NCBI GenBank assembly: GCA_032718475.1
Contig: JAUCBJ010000289.1
Coordinates: 1-45,230, forward strand
Direction of reading: 5' to 3'
DNA from: Nemertoderma westbladi
Taxonomy: Eukaryota > Xenacoelomorpha > Nemertodermatida > Nemertodermatidae
DNA length: 45,230 nt
Below the pieces are notes generated by a model. That model was not told the origin of the DNA. It saw nothing but the letters and a program-made list of their open reading frames with translations, and did no database searches. Positions 20,315 through 30,887 of the stretch are shown piece by piece. Each line of letters opens with the position of its first letter. The first letter of the stretch is position 1. The translations under genes were made by a program, and so were the position numbers.

Positions 20315-21211
20315 GACCGAGTAGGATTATTGGCATTTGTTACGCCATCAAACTATTTGGTTTCTTCTTATTGTGACTCTGAAAAAATCTGCGTGTGGAG
20401 TTATAACGAATCTGAGGAATTACTTGACTGGGATGGAAACTGGTTATCATTGAATAGTCCAACACTAATCCTTCACAGTTACTGGTGGTGGTTAGGAAAA
20501 AAAGAAAGACCTAAATTACTCCATAAAATTAACCCAAACCCAGGAATAAATATTAAGTATTTTGTTGCATTATGTGATAACAGGATAGCAACACTTCATA
20601 TGGATGGCAAGTTAGTCATCACGAATATATTATCAGGGAATGTTTTAATTGTTGATCAAATATTTCCTAATAATTATTGGTTGAAAGTTTTGCCTGATTT
20701 AAGTAATATCATAGTATTTAATTTTCCTGAAGAAAATACCCCTTTGATAAATTGGAATATTGAAGTAACTGATAGTGGTAGTGCATCTGTTGAACAGTGT
20801 ATTTCCAATATATCTGTATTCGGATTTTCAACCAACAGTTTATATATAGCTATAGGTTCTGATTCAGTTGTTTTTATTTACACCCAGGCTAAGGATAACT
20901 ATAATATTGATGTTGATAATTTAGACATTGGACCATTATTCGGTATTCATGGATGCAAATATAGAAGAACAGCTAAGATAATCGCATCAGAGCGAGTCTT
21001 ACAAATCGAGTTTATAAACAAGGATTGCAATTCGATTATTATTAGAGGACATTCGCACATTGCCATATATTTAATTAGAGGTTTATTGTTGCAAAGAATT
21101 CCTATAAGATACAGTCACTTCATTGATGATATCAGCTGTTCGTTAAGCTCATTGAAGTTTGTAGTTTTGGATGATGAAGATAATATATGTATATTTAAAC
21201 CTTTAATTTAA
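20315..21211 (+). pseudogene. Exon 2 (second part): WD40 propeller and C-terminus
   Basis: The frame resumes DRVGLLAFVTPSNYLVSSYC. A canonical WD-type strand (LVSSYCDSEKICVWSYNE) is followed by several degenerate repeats (KYFVALCDNRIATLHMDGKL, LYIAIGSDSVVFIYTQAK, SLKFVVLDDEDNICIFKPLI) to the stop TAA. An AATAAA lies 170 bp downstream. WD40 domains in Apaf-1-like proteins act as the sensor that locks the NTPase; ligand specificity cannot be read here. The ATG at 20246 lies inside the retrotransposon tail and is not a real start. Confidence 0.85.
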
Positions 21212-21381
21212 AATATCATTGCTATATATTTATTTAGTTAATGATAACAACTATTGCTTTTGCTTTTGCTTACTTCAAGTTAATTGTTACGATATCATCT
21301 GATATGTTATGTGAATTGAAATGTTATCAAATGTTAGATTACCATTTTGAAATCTATTGGAAAATTTAGATATTTAATTAA

Positions 21382-21387
21382 AATAAA
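21382..21387 (+). promoter_or_regulatory. Candidate polyadenylation signal
   Basis: AATAAA 171 bp after the WD40 stop codon, followed by a T/G-rich stretch. Confidence 0.5.
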
Positions 21388-21442
21388 GTGTGTCTGTTGT
21401 AAATATATTTTTTACGCATGACATTTCATATCATTCGTCATA

Positions 21443-21448
21443 TTTATT
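21443..21448 (-). promoter_or_regulatory. Candidate polyadenylation signal for the ion channel gene
   Basis: TTTATT on the plus strand reads AATAAA on the minus strand, about 340 bp beyond the channel stop codon. Confidence 0.4.
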
Positions 21449-21544
21449 ATCCTTTACCGGTTTTATTGATGATTCAAACAGCTGATTAAATTAATCACCC
21501 CCAAAAAAACAGTATCAATGCCCCACCCCACATGTTGCCTTCAA

Positions 21545-21800
21545 TCATCTTCACAGATATTCCTCCAAAAGGTTTCCATTCAATATCTATTCACAAACAT
21601 TCCTCCAACAGGTTATCATTCAATCTTCTTCACAAACATTCTTCCAAAAGGTTGTCATTCAATATTCTTCACAAACATCCCTCCAACAGGTTGTCATTCA
21701 ATATTCTTCACAAACATTCTTCCAAAAGGTTGTCATTCAATATTCTTCACAAACATTCCTCCAACAGGTTGCCATTCAATATTCTTCACAAACATTCCTC
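21545..21800. repeat. 39-bp minisatellite overlapping the channel gene 3' end
   Basis: Units of the form TTCCTCCAACAGGTTGTCATT + CAATATTCTTCACAAACA (39 bp) repeat about 6-7 times. On the minus strand the unit begins GGAGGAATGTTTGTGA, which is also the last codons and stop of the channel gene, so the array seems to have grown out of the coding end into the 3' UTR. Confidence 0.85.
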
Positions 21801-21961
21801 CAATCTCAATGACATAATGTACCAGATGATTGTAATAGAACTGATTGCAATGACGATACAGAAGAACATTGTAACAGCTTTATCGAGGATAACAGAAACA
21901 AACCTCCATTGGTCACTGTTTTCACAGGATGTTTTGTCTTCATTCATTCGTTTGTGCATAC
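21786..21961 (-). CDS. Channel exon 3: M4 and C-terminus
   Basis: The acceptor is CATATTTTCAG|GTATGC. The frame encodes DQWRFVSVILDKAVTMFFCI and the remaining M4 residues, ending LRLEECL and TGA within the first unit of the minisatellite. Confidence 0.85.
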
Positions 21962-24900
21962 CTGAAAATATGCAAGAAAATATACACATTGTATAAACTA
22001 TACATATTTACATGTATACAATATATACACATATTTAAATATTTACGTATATAAATATTTACATTTGTTCATATCAATATATTCACTCATTTATTCTTGC
22101 CGCCAATGACACACAGTAACCAATAAACACCACATACAAGTATCAAAGGAACTCCGCCTCACATTGACTCCATTACTGGTAACCACTGATGGGGTGTGGG
22201 AGTCTGGGGTTGAACTCTTCCTGCGACCCTTATTCGGACAGTTAACCAGCTGAGATGGGTGATGTGAGAAGTAAGAAGGACAGGTAATCAGGTAGATTTA
22301 GAGCATGGTTCCTTATCTGAGGTGCGGGATGACGGGTCTTTGTTTTAGGTTAGGGTCAGTTAGTTTTCAGTCACTAGAACTGTAAGATGGGATGGGGCGT
22401 GAATGTTGAGTCAGAGGTTGGGCTGGGTAATTATAATGTTGCCTGAGATAGGCCAATAGGGCGGGATGGGTGGAACAATGGCTTTCGTAGTTTTTGTATA
22501 TTTTTTACTATTAAGTCCAACTGTGCGAACACCAGCTTAAAGTTGGACCCTAGTAGATTAAGTGATGGATGTTAGTCCCCCCACACGGTGTGACTTCTGT
22601 AACTCGATTCTGAAACTTGTTGTTGGACCACCTCTAACACAGAAACTTGTTGCTGGTTGCACTCCTCACACACAAAAACAAGTTGCGCAACAAATTTATG
22701 TGTGTGCCCACACACACATCCAGCAACAAGTTTCAGAAAAAAAGTTTCAGAAACATGTTGATCTTTGACAAGGTTGATCGATATTTTTGAGTTTTATATT
22801 TTGAAGCTGAGTAATTGTTATTGATGTTAATATACGTAATTGTTTCTTAAATTTCTTAATTAATTCTTAAACAACCGTCCATTAGATGTGACCCCCTGCC
22901 CCAACTTACCAAGTACCCAGTACCCAACCTCACAAATATATACTGCTATATATATAATATATACCTCAAAAATAATTACTCAGTATGCAACATTGAGTGA
23001 GCATACTTAGCTTTATTGCAATTTACTTTAAAATGTTGGTTTAGCTACTCACTAGATACCAAATGAAACATGAGCATCTCAAAGTCATTAAGGTCTTCAT
23101 CATCAACATCCATGGCTGAAAATGACGTCTCTGATTCAGACCTCCCTATGGACTCGTTGTCCATTCTGTCCAACCACCCACCTGGACTGTAGATACCGAA
23201 AAATGGACCGATTTTTACCAGAGTGAGTTCCCTCAACCAGAAAGGGGGCGGGCTGTCTACAAGATGGTTGTGATGATAGATATGGATGATAAAGACGAAG
23301 TAGATGACTGTGAGTACAATGATGGTCAGCTGGACGACATAGCAGTAGCCGAGTATTGGGTAGTTGGCACTGGACTGTGGCATCAGTTTGCTAACTTCTG
23401 TCATTGAGTACTGCTGGGCGAAGTAGATGTTGGACGCCAGTCCCATCCTTTCTCCGGATGCTGTTGGGAGGAAGAAACATGCCATGTTTAATATGTTCAT
23501 TAGTATTGCTGGAACTAAAGTATCAATTGTGTTATTATGGCTGTTGTGCACATCTTTTTTACGGATTTCTCTAGGATATTTTGGCTACGGTTCCGTATTT
23601 CACTTCATTTTGTTTTACAAAGAGTCTTATTATAAATAGCATATGCGTGTATTTCTGTGGTATTAATTACTGGTGCTAGCTAGTATTTTATTACATAATA
23701 TAATGTAATATTTTCAGATAGCTAAAGTGTTTTTTAGGGTAGCTAGTAAAAAATAAAAAGCTGGTACATGCTGACTAAATTAGATGGCTGGTAGCTAGCC
23801 TTTGGAAATTCAGATAATTTTTACTGTTTACTTCTAGAAAACTCAAAATTGTTGTACATTTTTTCCGTTGCAACACTTAAAAACACTAGCTACCTGAAAA
23901 TATAACACTTTATTTAATAAAACACTCGGTAGTCCTTAATTATTGCACAAAAACAAAGTCATAACACTTTTTATCAATAATGTAAATGTATTATTTGCTA
24001 TTTTTTTTATTATTTTCTGGATTAGTTTGCAGAATATATTTATGACGGTTCTCATTATGAAAATAGATATTCGTGTTTTGAATTTAAGTGAAAATTTCAA
24101 AATGAAACAAATTCGGATTCAAGTTGAAATCGAGCTGATCTTGTATTATATTGTTATAATATAGGCCTACACACACTTATGCAAATTTTAGTAAACATGG
24201 TGCTGAAATCTTAAAGAATGAAGAATTGAACTCTGAAAAATTTTATAAAATTTCATTAATAAAAAATAAAATAAATCACTAAAAATCCAGTACTGAAAAT
24301 GTACACAAAAGCCATTCTAATCACACAAAGGTACTTAAGAGGTTGAATATGTAAGCTTGAGGTTGGCGACAAACAATTATTGTCAAAACCGATTCTTGGA
24401 ACGTCCGACTTCCAATACCTGTTCTTTTAATCTCGTGAGTCATATGGGCGGTGTTTACTCTCCACTGCTCATTAGCAAGATACAATTCGGTCTGAGGAGA
24501 ATCTTCCATTACAAACAACTCTATATCTTCTTCAGAATCCGAAGCCACTCGAATCTTCAGATAAAGATGATGTCCATCGAATGGAAAAGCTCTTCCATTC
24601 AGATCCGCACTGATGACATAAACCCCAACTCTATTCCATCTGACAACTCCATTATAAGTCACTCTCATATCTATAGTGGCCTCATCTTCTATCAACACTA
24701 GATTTTCTATTATTAGAGGAGGTTTCCAAATGTCATCACCATCGTCATAAATTTCGTCAATAAGAGATGGCTTTAATTCCCACATGCGGAAAGAGTCCAA
24801 CCATTCGGCTGTTATCTCTAGTCGTATGGTCCATGTCTGGGTGTTTAGGTTAACATCAACCACCTTTAGAATGGCGATTTTCAGACCAACTCGTATCTTT

Positions 24901-25052
24901 TTGGTATGATCTTCTCGCGGAACTATACCATAGCAGTGGTCGACATCAAGTTTATCTATAAGATCACTGGGGGTCTTTACAGAGACCCTCGCTGACGCAT
25001 TGTCTATCAGTTGGCATATTATTATTATAATTGTAAGAAACAAATGTTTCAT
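21786..25052 (-). CDS. Pentameric ligand-gated ion channel subunit lacking the Cys-loop
   Basis: Three exons (25052-24335, 23514-23053, 21961-21786) give exactly 452 codons, all joints in matching phase. The protein has a signal peptide (about 1-22), an extracellular domain (WKPPLII loop, FPFD at 156-159), M1 (FNLLIPAILMNILNMACFF), M2 (about 262-282), M3, a 90-residue acidic cytoplasmic loop and M4 (ILDKAVTMFFCIVIAISSIT). The two Cys-loop positions are Ala149 and Leu163, so the disulfide is absent, as in bacterial GLIC/ELIC. GER before M2 resembles the cation-selective GEK motif. M2 is odd: Phe at 9' and Asn at 6'. No vicinal cysteines or loop-B Trp are present, so acetylcholine is unlikely as ligand. 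It is convergent with the caspase gene. Confidence 0.88.
21962..23052 (-). other. Channel intron 2
   Basis: It contains no exon that I can see. It holds a 15-bp perfect inverted repeat (22642-22656 with 22720-22734, GAAACTTGTTGCTGG) around a GTGTGTGCCCACACAC palindrome, which looks like a small MITE. The GC-richer 22140-22560 stretch has no recognised content. Confidence 0.6.
23053..23514 (-). CDS. Channel exon 2: M1 end, M2, M3 and cytoplasmic loop
   Basis: The acceptor is ACTTTAG|TTCCAGC. The split codon gives Ile, so the joint reads NLLIPAILMN, matching the M1 consensus of the family. The donor is CTA|GTGAGT. The loop contains an acidic run DVDDEDLNDFE. Confidence 0.85.
23515..24334 (-). 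other. Channel intron 1
   Basis: AT-rich, with GT at the 5' end and AG at the 3' end. No repeats or RNA genes are recognisable. Confidence 0.65.
24335..25052 (-). CDS. Channel exon 1: signal peptide and extracellular domain
   Basis: ATG is at 25052-25050, then MKHLFLTIIIIICQL. It ends ..QPQAYIFNLL plus one base at the donor AA|GTACCT. Confidence 0.85.
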
Positions 25053-26223
25053 TATTATTAGTTCGTATAATCAAATAAATCTTACAGATAGTAAACACTG
25101 AACACTGAATACTGAACACATTTTTAAATATGTCTAAAATTTCTACTGGAATTAAAATATTTTGATTTTATATACAGTATGGGCTGTTCAAATATGGCTA
25201 AACATTTGTTTTTTCAAAAAATTTTCAAATTTCAGTCGCCCTCTACCGACCATTGCATGATGCAAGATTTGCGGTTAAAATGCTACTAGTCATTCAATCT
25301 GAGGTGAATTTGGCTGAAACAAATTTGTTTCGAATCACGGAGGAGAGCTCCACAAAAGTTATCGGTTAACATTATTTTGCAGTTTAGCGTTTTTATGAAA
25401 ATTAATTAATATTTATTAATATTTGGCTAAATTTTAACAAATTTTTGGCTTTAATCGGATTATCTGAATATTGGCGGTAAGAACAGAAATATAAAAATTT
25501 AAACCGAAAACTTTTAAAGAACTGCCGAAACCATTTCGAATGAGTCATAAATAAAGAAAATTGGTTAAAAAATGGCGGAGGAGTAGTCAATGAAAAATGA
25601 AAAATTTCATTACAAGATAATTTTGTCGTTAAATTTTAAACCCTCCAGCCAGAACTGGCTGTCTGTGGTCTGGTTGGTTAATTATTTCTGGCATGATCGA
25701 AGCATATCACCGAGCTAAAACTTTCATAATGGGGGTTTTCGGTGTCGCTGATTTCATTTCCGATGTCAGTTTTAAGTTTTGGTTGAATCTAGTCTGTCTG
25801 TCTGTCCGTTGTCTGTCTGTCTTACAATTTGACTGACAGACCATCATACTGAAAAACAGCTATAACTCGAGCACTAAAAGAGGTTTCGCTAAGCGGTTTT
25901 CAGATTTGAAATCCTCATTTAATTCTGCTACAGATTAAATAAAAAACAGGCATTAGAAATGGGGACCAGGGGGGGGGGGGGGGATACTCCAGCCTTAAGA
26001 TAGAAAAACCTACTTTATTAATTTCTTCTTGCATTTTCAATATATCTATATAACTATAATCTACCTCCGGCATTGAAGCTGCACAATGAGATTCTATGCT
26101 GGTTTAACAAAAATATTTTGCCACCACCATTCAATCCACAATTGGTAAGCCCAATGCAGCGTGAATTAAGAAAGCTATTGTGCTTATGGATTATCATCAA
26201 AATTGCACCGCCACAACTCCCTA
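25053..26223. other. Intergenic, with interspersed repeat copy B
   Basis: 25220-25790 is the second copy of the family at 610-1890. A GTCT microsatellite (about 25790-25830) and a G tract (about 25968-25983) follow. No gene is recognisable. The 25053-25220 stretch upstream of the channel start is AT-rich and presumably holds its promoter, but no motif stands out. Confidence 0.5.
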
Positions 26224-26410
26224 TCCACCATGGCTTTCGCGAGATTATCCGCATCTTAAAGTGTCTTCACGAGGCGTCTGAAGAAAGTCAAGGGCTGTCC
26301 AGAGTGTCCACCATGCTTGTTTTGTCCACGAGGCTGCTAAAGTACAAGATTGCACACTGGCTAGTCCTCACGACGAAAACAATTGCATTGTACTTGACAC
26401 AGAAAGTTTT
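26224..26410 (-). mobile_element. RTE-like 3' fragment, degenerate (copy 4)
   Basis: The reverse complement contains TGTCAAGTACAATGC, CGTGAGGACTAGCCAGTG, ATCTTGTACTTTAGCAGCC, AAGCATGGTGGACA and GATGCGGATAATCT. These match copy 3 in order, with internal deletions and stops. Confidence 0.75.
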
Positions 26411-26901
26411 CACAAAACTCTCAATATAAAGCTGATTATGTTACAGATGATTTCATTATATCATTGACAAAGCTGTTCTAGCTTGATAACAATATAGGCG
26501 AGTCAATCTAGCCGAAAAAGGGGGTCAACCCATGACAAATTCGCAATTCATCCAAACCAATTTATTTTTATTCTACATTACCTTGTTAATACCCCCAAAA
26601 AAGTCTATAGAAATATATTATGCGGATCACCTCCAATTTCCTGTTTCTTTCCTTAGCAACATTGATTTTACATAGCAACAAGGGGTCTATTGGTGGGATT
26701 TTCTCCAAATTTGGTACAGACAAACTTTACTCTAATGACTATCGATTGACATAAGTATACACTTCTATATAATTACCAATTTAGTTTCCAGAGCAACGGA
26801 AATTTGTCTAATAATTTATCCATTTTTAATACCAATTTTGCTGGTACAATATAGGGACCTTATTTACACAATTTCTCTACTAAACGGGTGGATGTAACCT
26901 C
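26411..26901. other. Intergenic, nothing recognised
   Basis: AT-rich sequence with stops in all frames and no tandem structure. It ends at the duplication GCCCAT (26902-26907) flanking the next element. Confidence 0.5.
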
Positions 26902-26907
26902 GCCCAT

Positions 26908-29031
26908 TATGGCGTCTCTTTAGGGTCAATATTCAGTGTTTTAATATTTTTTATTCAGTATAAATTTACATTCAGTAATAATTAATATCTTTCAGTGTTC
27001 TACAATATCGTTCAGTAATACTGAATTATCTTTCAGTATTTACTGAATTATCTTTCAGTACTTACTGAATTATCTTTCAGTATTTACTGAATTATCTTTC
27101 AGTATTTGCCATAGCACATCAGTATAAAATCACTCATTATTATAAATTCCTTGAATTCAATAGGCCAATACAAAAAGGCGCATTCTAGAATAATGTATGT
27201 AGAGGGAATTTCAAGTTATTTGTTAGGTTGCGAGAATATTGTACCGGTACTAGTAGACATACAGTATGGCAGATCCTGCGGGGTTATTACTTCACGAAAT
27301 TGAACAAGCAATACTGACTGGCATATTCTAGAATATATAATGTTAATTTACGAAAACTGTCGACGGTCGACGGCACTTATTAAGACAGTTTTCTGTTCAG
27401 GCTTGGCATTTGGAACAATATAATATTATAATCATATACTGTAACTTAGTAACTTAGTCGTATATTAGTGTCGTATAGTAGTAACTTAGTCGTTTATATA
27501 TATATATTTTTTTTATATAAGTTTAAATTAAGTAAAGAAAGTTAGGGAATAGACTGTAGGGTGTGAGATCAAGTTGTTTTAGTATAATAATATTTTAAGA
27601 TTTCAAAAAGTGACAACTTATATGATCAATCACTAAAATAATAAAATAATTAAGTAAATACTGAAAGATAATTCAGTAAATACTGAAAGATAATTCAGTA
27701 AATACTGAAAGATAATTCAGTAAATACTGAAAGATAATCACTGAAAGATAAATACGTTACTGAAAGATAATTAAGTATTACTGAAAGATAATCACTGAAA
27801 GATAAATACGTTACTGAAAGATAATTAAGTATTACTGAAAGATAATCACTGAAAGATAAATACGTTACTGAAAGATAATTAAGTATTACTGAAAGATAAT
27901 CCAGTAAATACTGAAAGATAATTCAGTAAATACTGAAAGATAATCACTGAAAGATAAATACGTTACTGAAAGATAATTAAGTATTACTGAAAGATAATCA
28001 CTGAAAGATAAATACGTTACTGAAAGATAATTAAGTATTACTGAAAGATAATCACTGAAAGATAAATACGTTACTGAAAGATAATTAAGTATTACTGAAA
28101 GATAATCCAGTAAATACTGAAAGGTAATTCAGTAAATACTGAAAGATAATCACTGAAAGATAAATACGTTACTGAAAGATAATTAAGTATTACTGAAAGA
28201 TAATCACTGAAAGATAAATACGTTACTGAAAGATAATTAAGTATTACTGAAAGATAATCCAGTAAATACTGAAAGATAATTCAGTAAATACTGAAAGATA
28301 ATCACTGAAAGATAAATACGTTACTGAAAGATAATTAAGTATTACTGAAAGATAATCACTGAAAGATAAATACGTTACTGAAAGATAATTAAGTATTACT
28401 CAAAGATAATCACTGAAAGATAAATACGTTACTGAAAGATAATTAAGTATTACTGAAAGATAATCCAGTAAATACTGAAAGATAATTCAGTAAATACTGA
28501 AAGATAATTCAGTAAATACTGAAAGATAATTCAGTAAATACTGAAAGATAATTCAGTAAATACTGAAAGATAATTCAGTAAATACTGAAAGATAATCACT
28601 GAAAGATAAATACGTTACTGAAAGATAATTAAGTATTACTGAAAGATAATCCAGTAAATACTGAAAGATAATTCAGTAAATACTGAAAGATAATTCAGTA
28701 AATACTGAAAGATAATCCAGTAAATACTGAAAGATAATTCAGTAAGTACTGAAAGATAATTCAGTAAATACTAAAAGATAATTCAGTAAATACTGAAAGA
28801 TAATTCAGTAAATACTGAAAGATAATTCAGTAAATACTGAAAGATAATTCAGTAAATACTGAAAGATAATTCAGTAAATAGTGAAAGATAATTCAGTATT
28901 ACTGAACGATAATTTATTAATTACTAAAAGATATTGTAGAACACTGAAAGATATTAATTATTACTGAATGTAAATTTATACTGAATAAAAAATATTAAAA
29001 CACTGAATATTGACCCTAAAGAGACGCCATA
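26908..29031. mobile_element. TIR element packed with a CTGAAAGATAA tandem array
   Basis: Both ends begin TATGGCGTCTCTTTAGGGTC. The terminal inverted repeats are essentially perfect for about 100 bp and continue as inverted copies of the internal repeat. GCCCAT flanks both sides (26902-26907, 29032-29037), a 6-bp duplication. The core from about 27655 to 28915 is a tandem array of a 22-bp unit (CTGAAAGATAATTCAGTAAATA) and a longer variant containing AATACGTTACTG. No transposase is encoded. The 6-bp duplication and TATGG ends might suggest an IS3EU-like family, but that is a guess. Confidence 0.8.
27655..28915 (+). repeat. CTGAAAGATAA satellite array
   Basis: About 1.26 kb mixing the 22-bp unit and a compound unit of about 55 bp (..AATCACTGAAAGATAAATACGTTACTGAAAGATAATTAAGTATTA..) in higher-order blocks. 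Confidence 0.85.
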
Positions 29032-29037
29032 GCCCAT

Positions 29038-29890
29038 CGGATTTATCGACCTCAATAACCCTTATCCCCAAAAAATGTATTCGTTATAATATGATAAACT
29101 ATGTGGTTTTCAAACCAAAACAAATAAATAAATTACACCTAAAATCAATAGAGCAATCACAATTTAATTATGTGAAAAATCTTCACTAACATTAATGGAA
29201 ATTATAAAATTTCCTTGCAGTGGAATTGTATAATTTTTTTTACAACAGTTTCCTTAATATAACGTGAAGTTTTTGATATATTTAAAAATTTGATGTGACT
29301 TCTAGTTTCCGAGATATAGCAATTAATGTGTAACACGCCAGTGTAAATGTTACTAATTTCCCATTTAATCACTGCTTATTGTGAAATTCAATATATTATT
29401 CTGGAACATCACCAATTTGCTACTTACTTTTCCCTAATGTTCCTTTTGTTTGGCTTCTGTTATGCAAATTTACGCAGAATTTCCACGAATAAACATATGA
29501 TCCGCAAAATAAAATTTTATAGACTTTTTTTGGTCATTTATAAGGTAATATAGAATCCAAAATGTGTGGTTAGGATTGATTGATTGACTCGACTAATAAA
29601 TTATTTAATTGATTATTTAAATAAACAATATTTATATTGTTCTAGAACGAATATATATTTTATTATATGTTTTAATAACTTTTTACTGTAACAGTAGTAT
29701 ATATTGGAATAGTGCAGAAACCCACGGTCTTTTCCCTTTGTTAAACATCGTCTTTAATTAATTGCAGTATAGCTAGTTATTTAAAGTAAAGTAAAACAAT
29801 CACTAAATTTGAAAAACTAATCAGGGAACAGAATGTTCATAAACTAGCCATTATATGATAGTAAAAATAAATACTAGAATAACAAAATGT
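29038..29890. other. Intergenic AT-rich sequence
   Basis: No coding region, RNA gene or tandem repeat is recognised; only short frames with no family resemblance. Confidence 0.5.
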
Positions 29891-29894
29891 ATAT

Positions 29895-30011
29895 TAGGCC
29901 TACTAGTACTGTAGTACTATAGTAGGCCTACTAGTACTGTAGTACTATAGTAGGCCTACTGTAGTACTATAGTAGGCCTACTGTAGTACTATAGTAGGCC
30001 TACTGTAGTAT
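29895..30011. repeat. Palindromic tandem repeat (TAGGCCTACTAGTACTGTAG..)
   Basis: Two 28-bp units are followed by about three 22-bp units that lack TAGTAC. The units are themselves nearly self-complementary (TAGGCCTA, CTAGTACTGTAGTACTATAG), so the tract could extrude as cruciforms. Confidence 0.85.
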
Positions 30012-30149
30012 AAAAAAATAAGAAGGAATCCGTTCATTCTCTGACGTTATTGCACAAGTTATTCTTCAACATTATAGTGATATATAGCGGTATATGCAGT
30101 AGTATATAACTACTGCTTTTTAGAGTATGTTTATGTATGATTAGCTACT

Positions 30150-30410
30150 CAACAGTTCTATTATAGGTATTGCATTGTTGCCTGGCTACTTATAAGATAA
30201 ACACAATGTTCCAGAATATGATATTATTTATTAAATATAATAAAATAGCCTCGCGCAATTGCAAAACCATGTAAACTATTTCCCAACCAAATTCAATTAA
30301 TTATTGTTTTTTACAAGGCCGGCTTTCCATAAGTACCAACAAAATCTCAATATAGTTGAAGAATAACTGCAGTGGAACGGGTGCGTGCAAGGGGCGTGGG
30401 TATATGAAAC
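30150..30410 (+). repeat. Partial diverged copy of the foldback element arm
   Basis: GCATTGTTGCCTGGCTAC, AATAAAATAGCCTCGCGCA, GGCTTTCCATAAGTACCAACAAA and AGAATAACTGCAGTGGAAC match 31350-31590 in order and orientation. Confidence 0.7.
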
Positions 30411-30734
30411 TCTGAGAATTGTAAAAAATCTGATGTGAGTTGTACACAGGTCTGAAAAAAGAGACTATATCCCAGGACATTGTGCATTCGAATGACGACA
30501 TTTAGAAAGAAGCGGTGGCATGGCAGATAGATGTATGCAGAAATAATGTCGCACTGTGATATAAAGTTGGAAAATATGTCGCCTTGAGCGATCTGGTAAA
30601 TCGAAATTAATTCTAAATAATTCATATATATAGAATAGTAGATTATTCGATTTTATTAAGTTAGACTTAAAGGTAACATTTATTAAACCCATAAATAAAT
30701 ACGATACTTTTTATTGTTGATTGCTTAACCTTCT

Positions 30735-30860
30735 CGCAGTGTAAACGTGGCAACTGTTTTACAGAAACTTCGTGTTTACACGGTGCAATAACTTGAGCGG
30801 CAACCCAACGTATTCACTAAGTAGCTGAGAAAGTTACTCAAAAAGTTACCACATGTGTAA
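30735..30860 (-). repeat. GTTTACAC / GGCAACTTTTTGAG repeat, inverted relative to 7755
   Basis: The reverse complement reads GGTAACTTTTTGAGTAACTT...GTTGCCGCTCAAG...GTGTAAACACG, resembling 7755-7945. It is a short interspersed family; its ends are not resolved. Confidence 0.45.
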
Positions 30861-30887
30861 CACTTCCTTATTAAGGCATCTATCTAA

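Larger units (their letters stand above)
5300..21211 (+). pseudogene. Caspase-NB-ARC-WD40 (Apaf-1-like) gene, disrupted
   Basis: Segments 5300-7497, 15942-16222 and 20315-21211 form one gene. The order is caspase domain, NB-ARC ATPase with winged-helix and helical domains, then WD40 repeats. In Apaf-1 the N-terminal position is a CARD that recruits a caspase; here the protease itself is fused. The family role would be regulated oligomerisation of the NTPase activating the attached caspase in the cytosol. Three lesions are visible: an in-frame TAG (6830-6832), a 4-bp duplication in the winged helix (7003-7014) and an exonic retrotransposon (16223-20305). Treating TAG as sense, deleting 4 bp and the insert, and splicing 7498-15941 gives 3,372 nt, exactly 1,124 codons. 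I infer a recent pseudogene or a null allele; sequencing error could explain the two small lesions but not the insertion. Confidence 0.88.

Noticed and set aside
27655-28915. CRISPR-like regular repeats
   Set aside because: No unique spacers; head-to-tail units in a eukaryotic TIR element.
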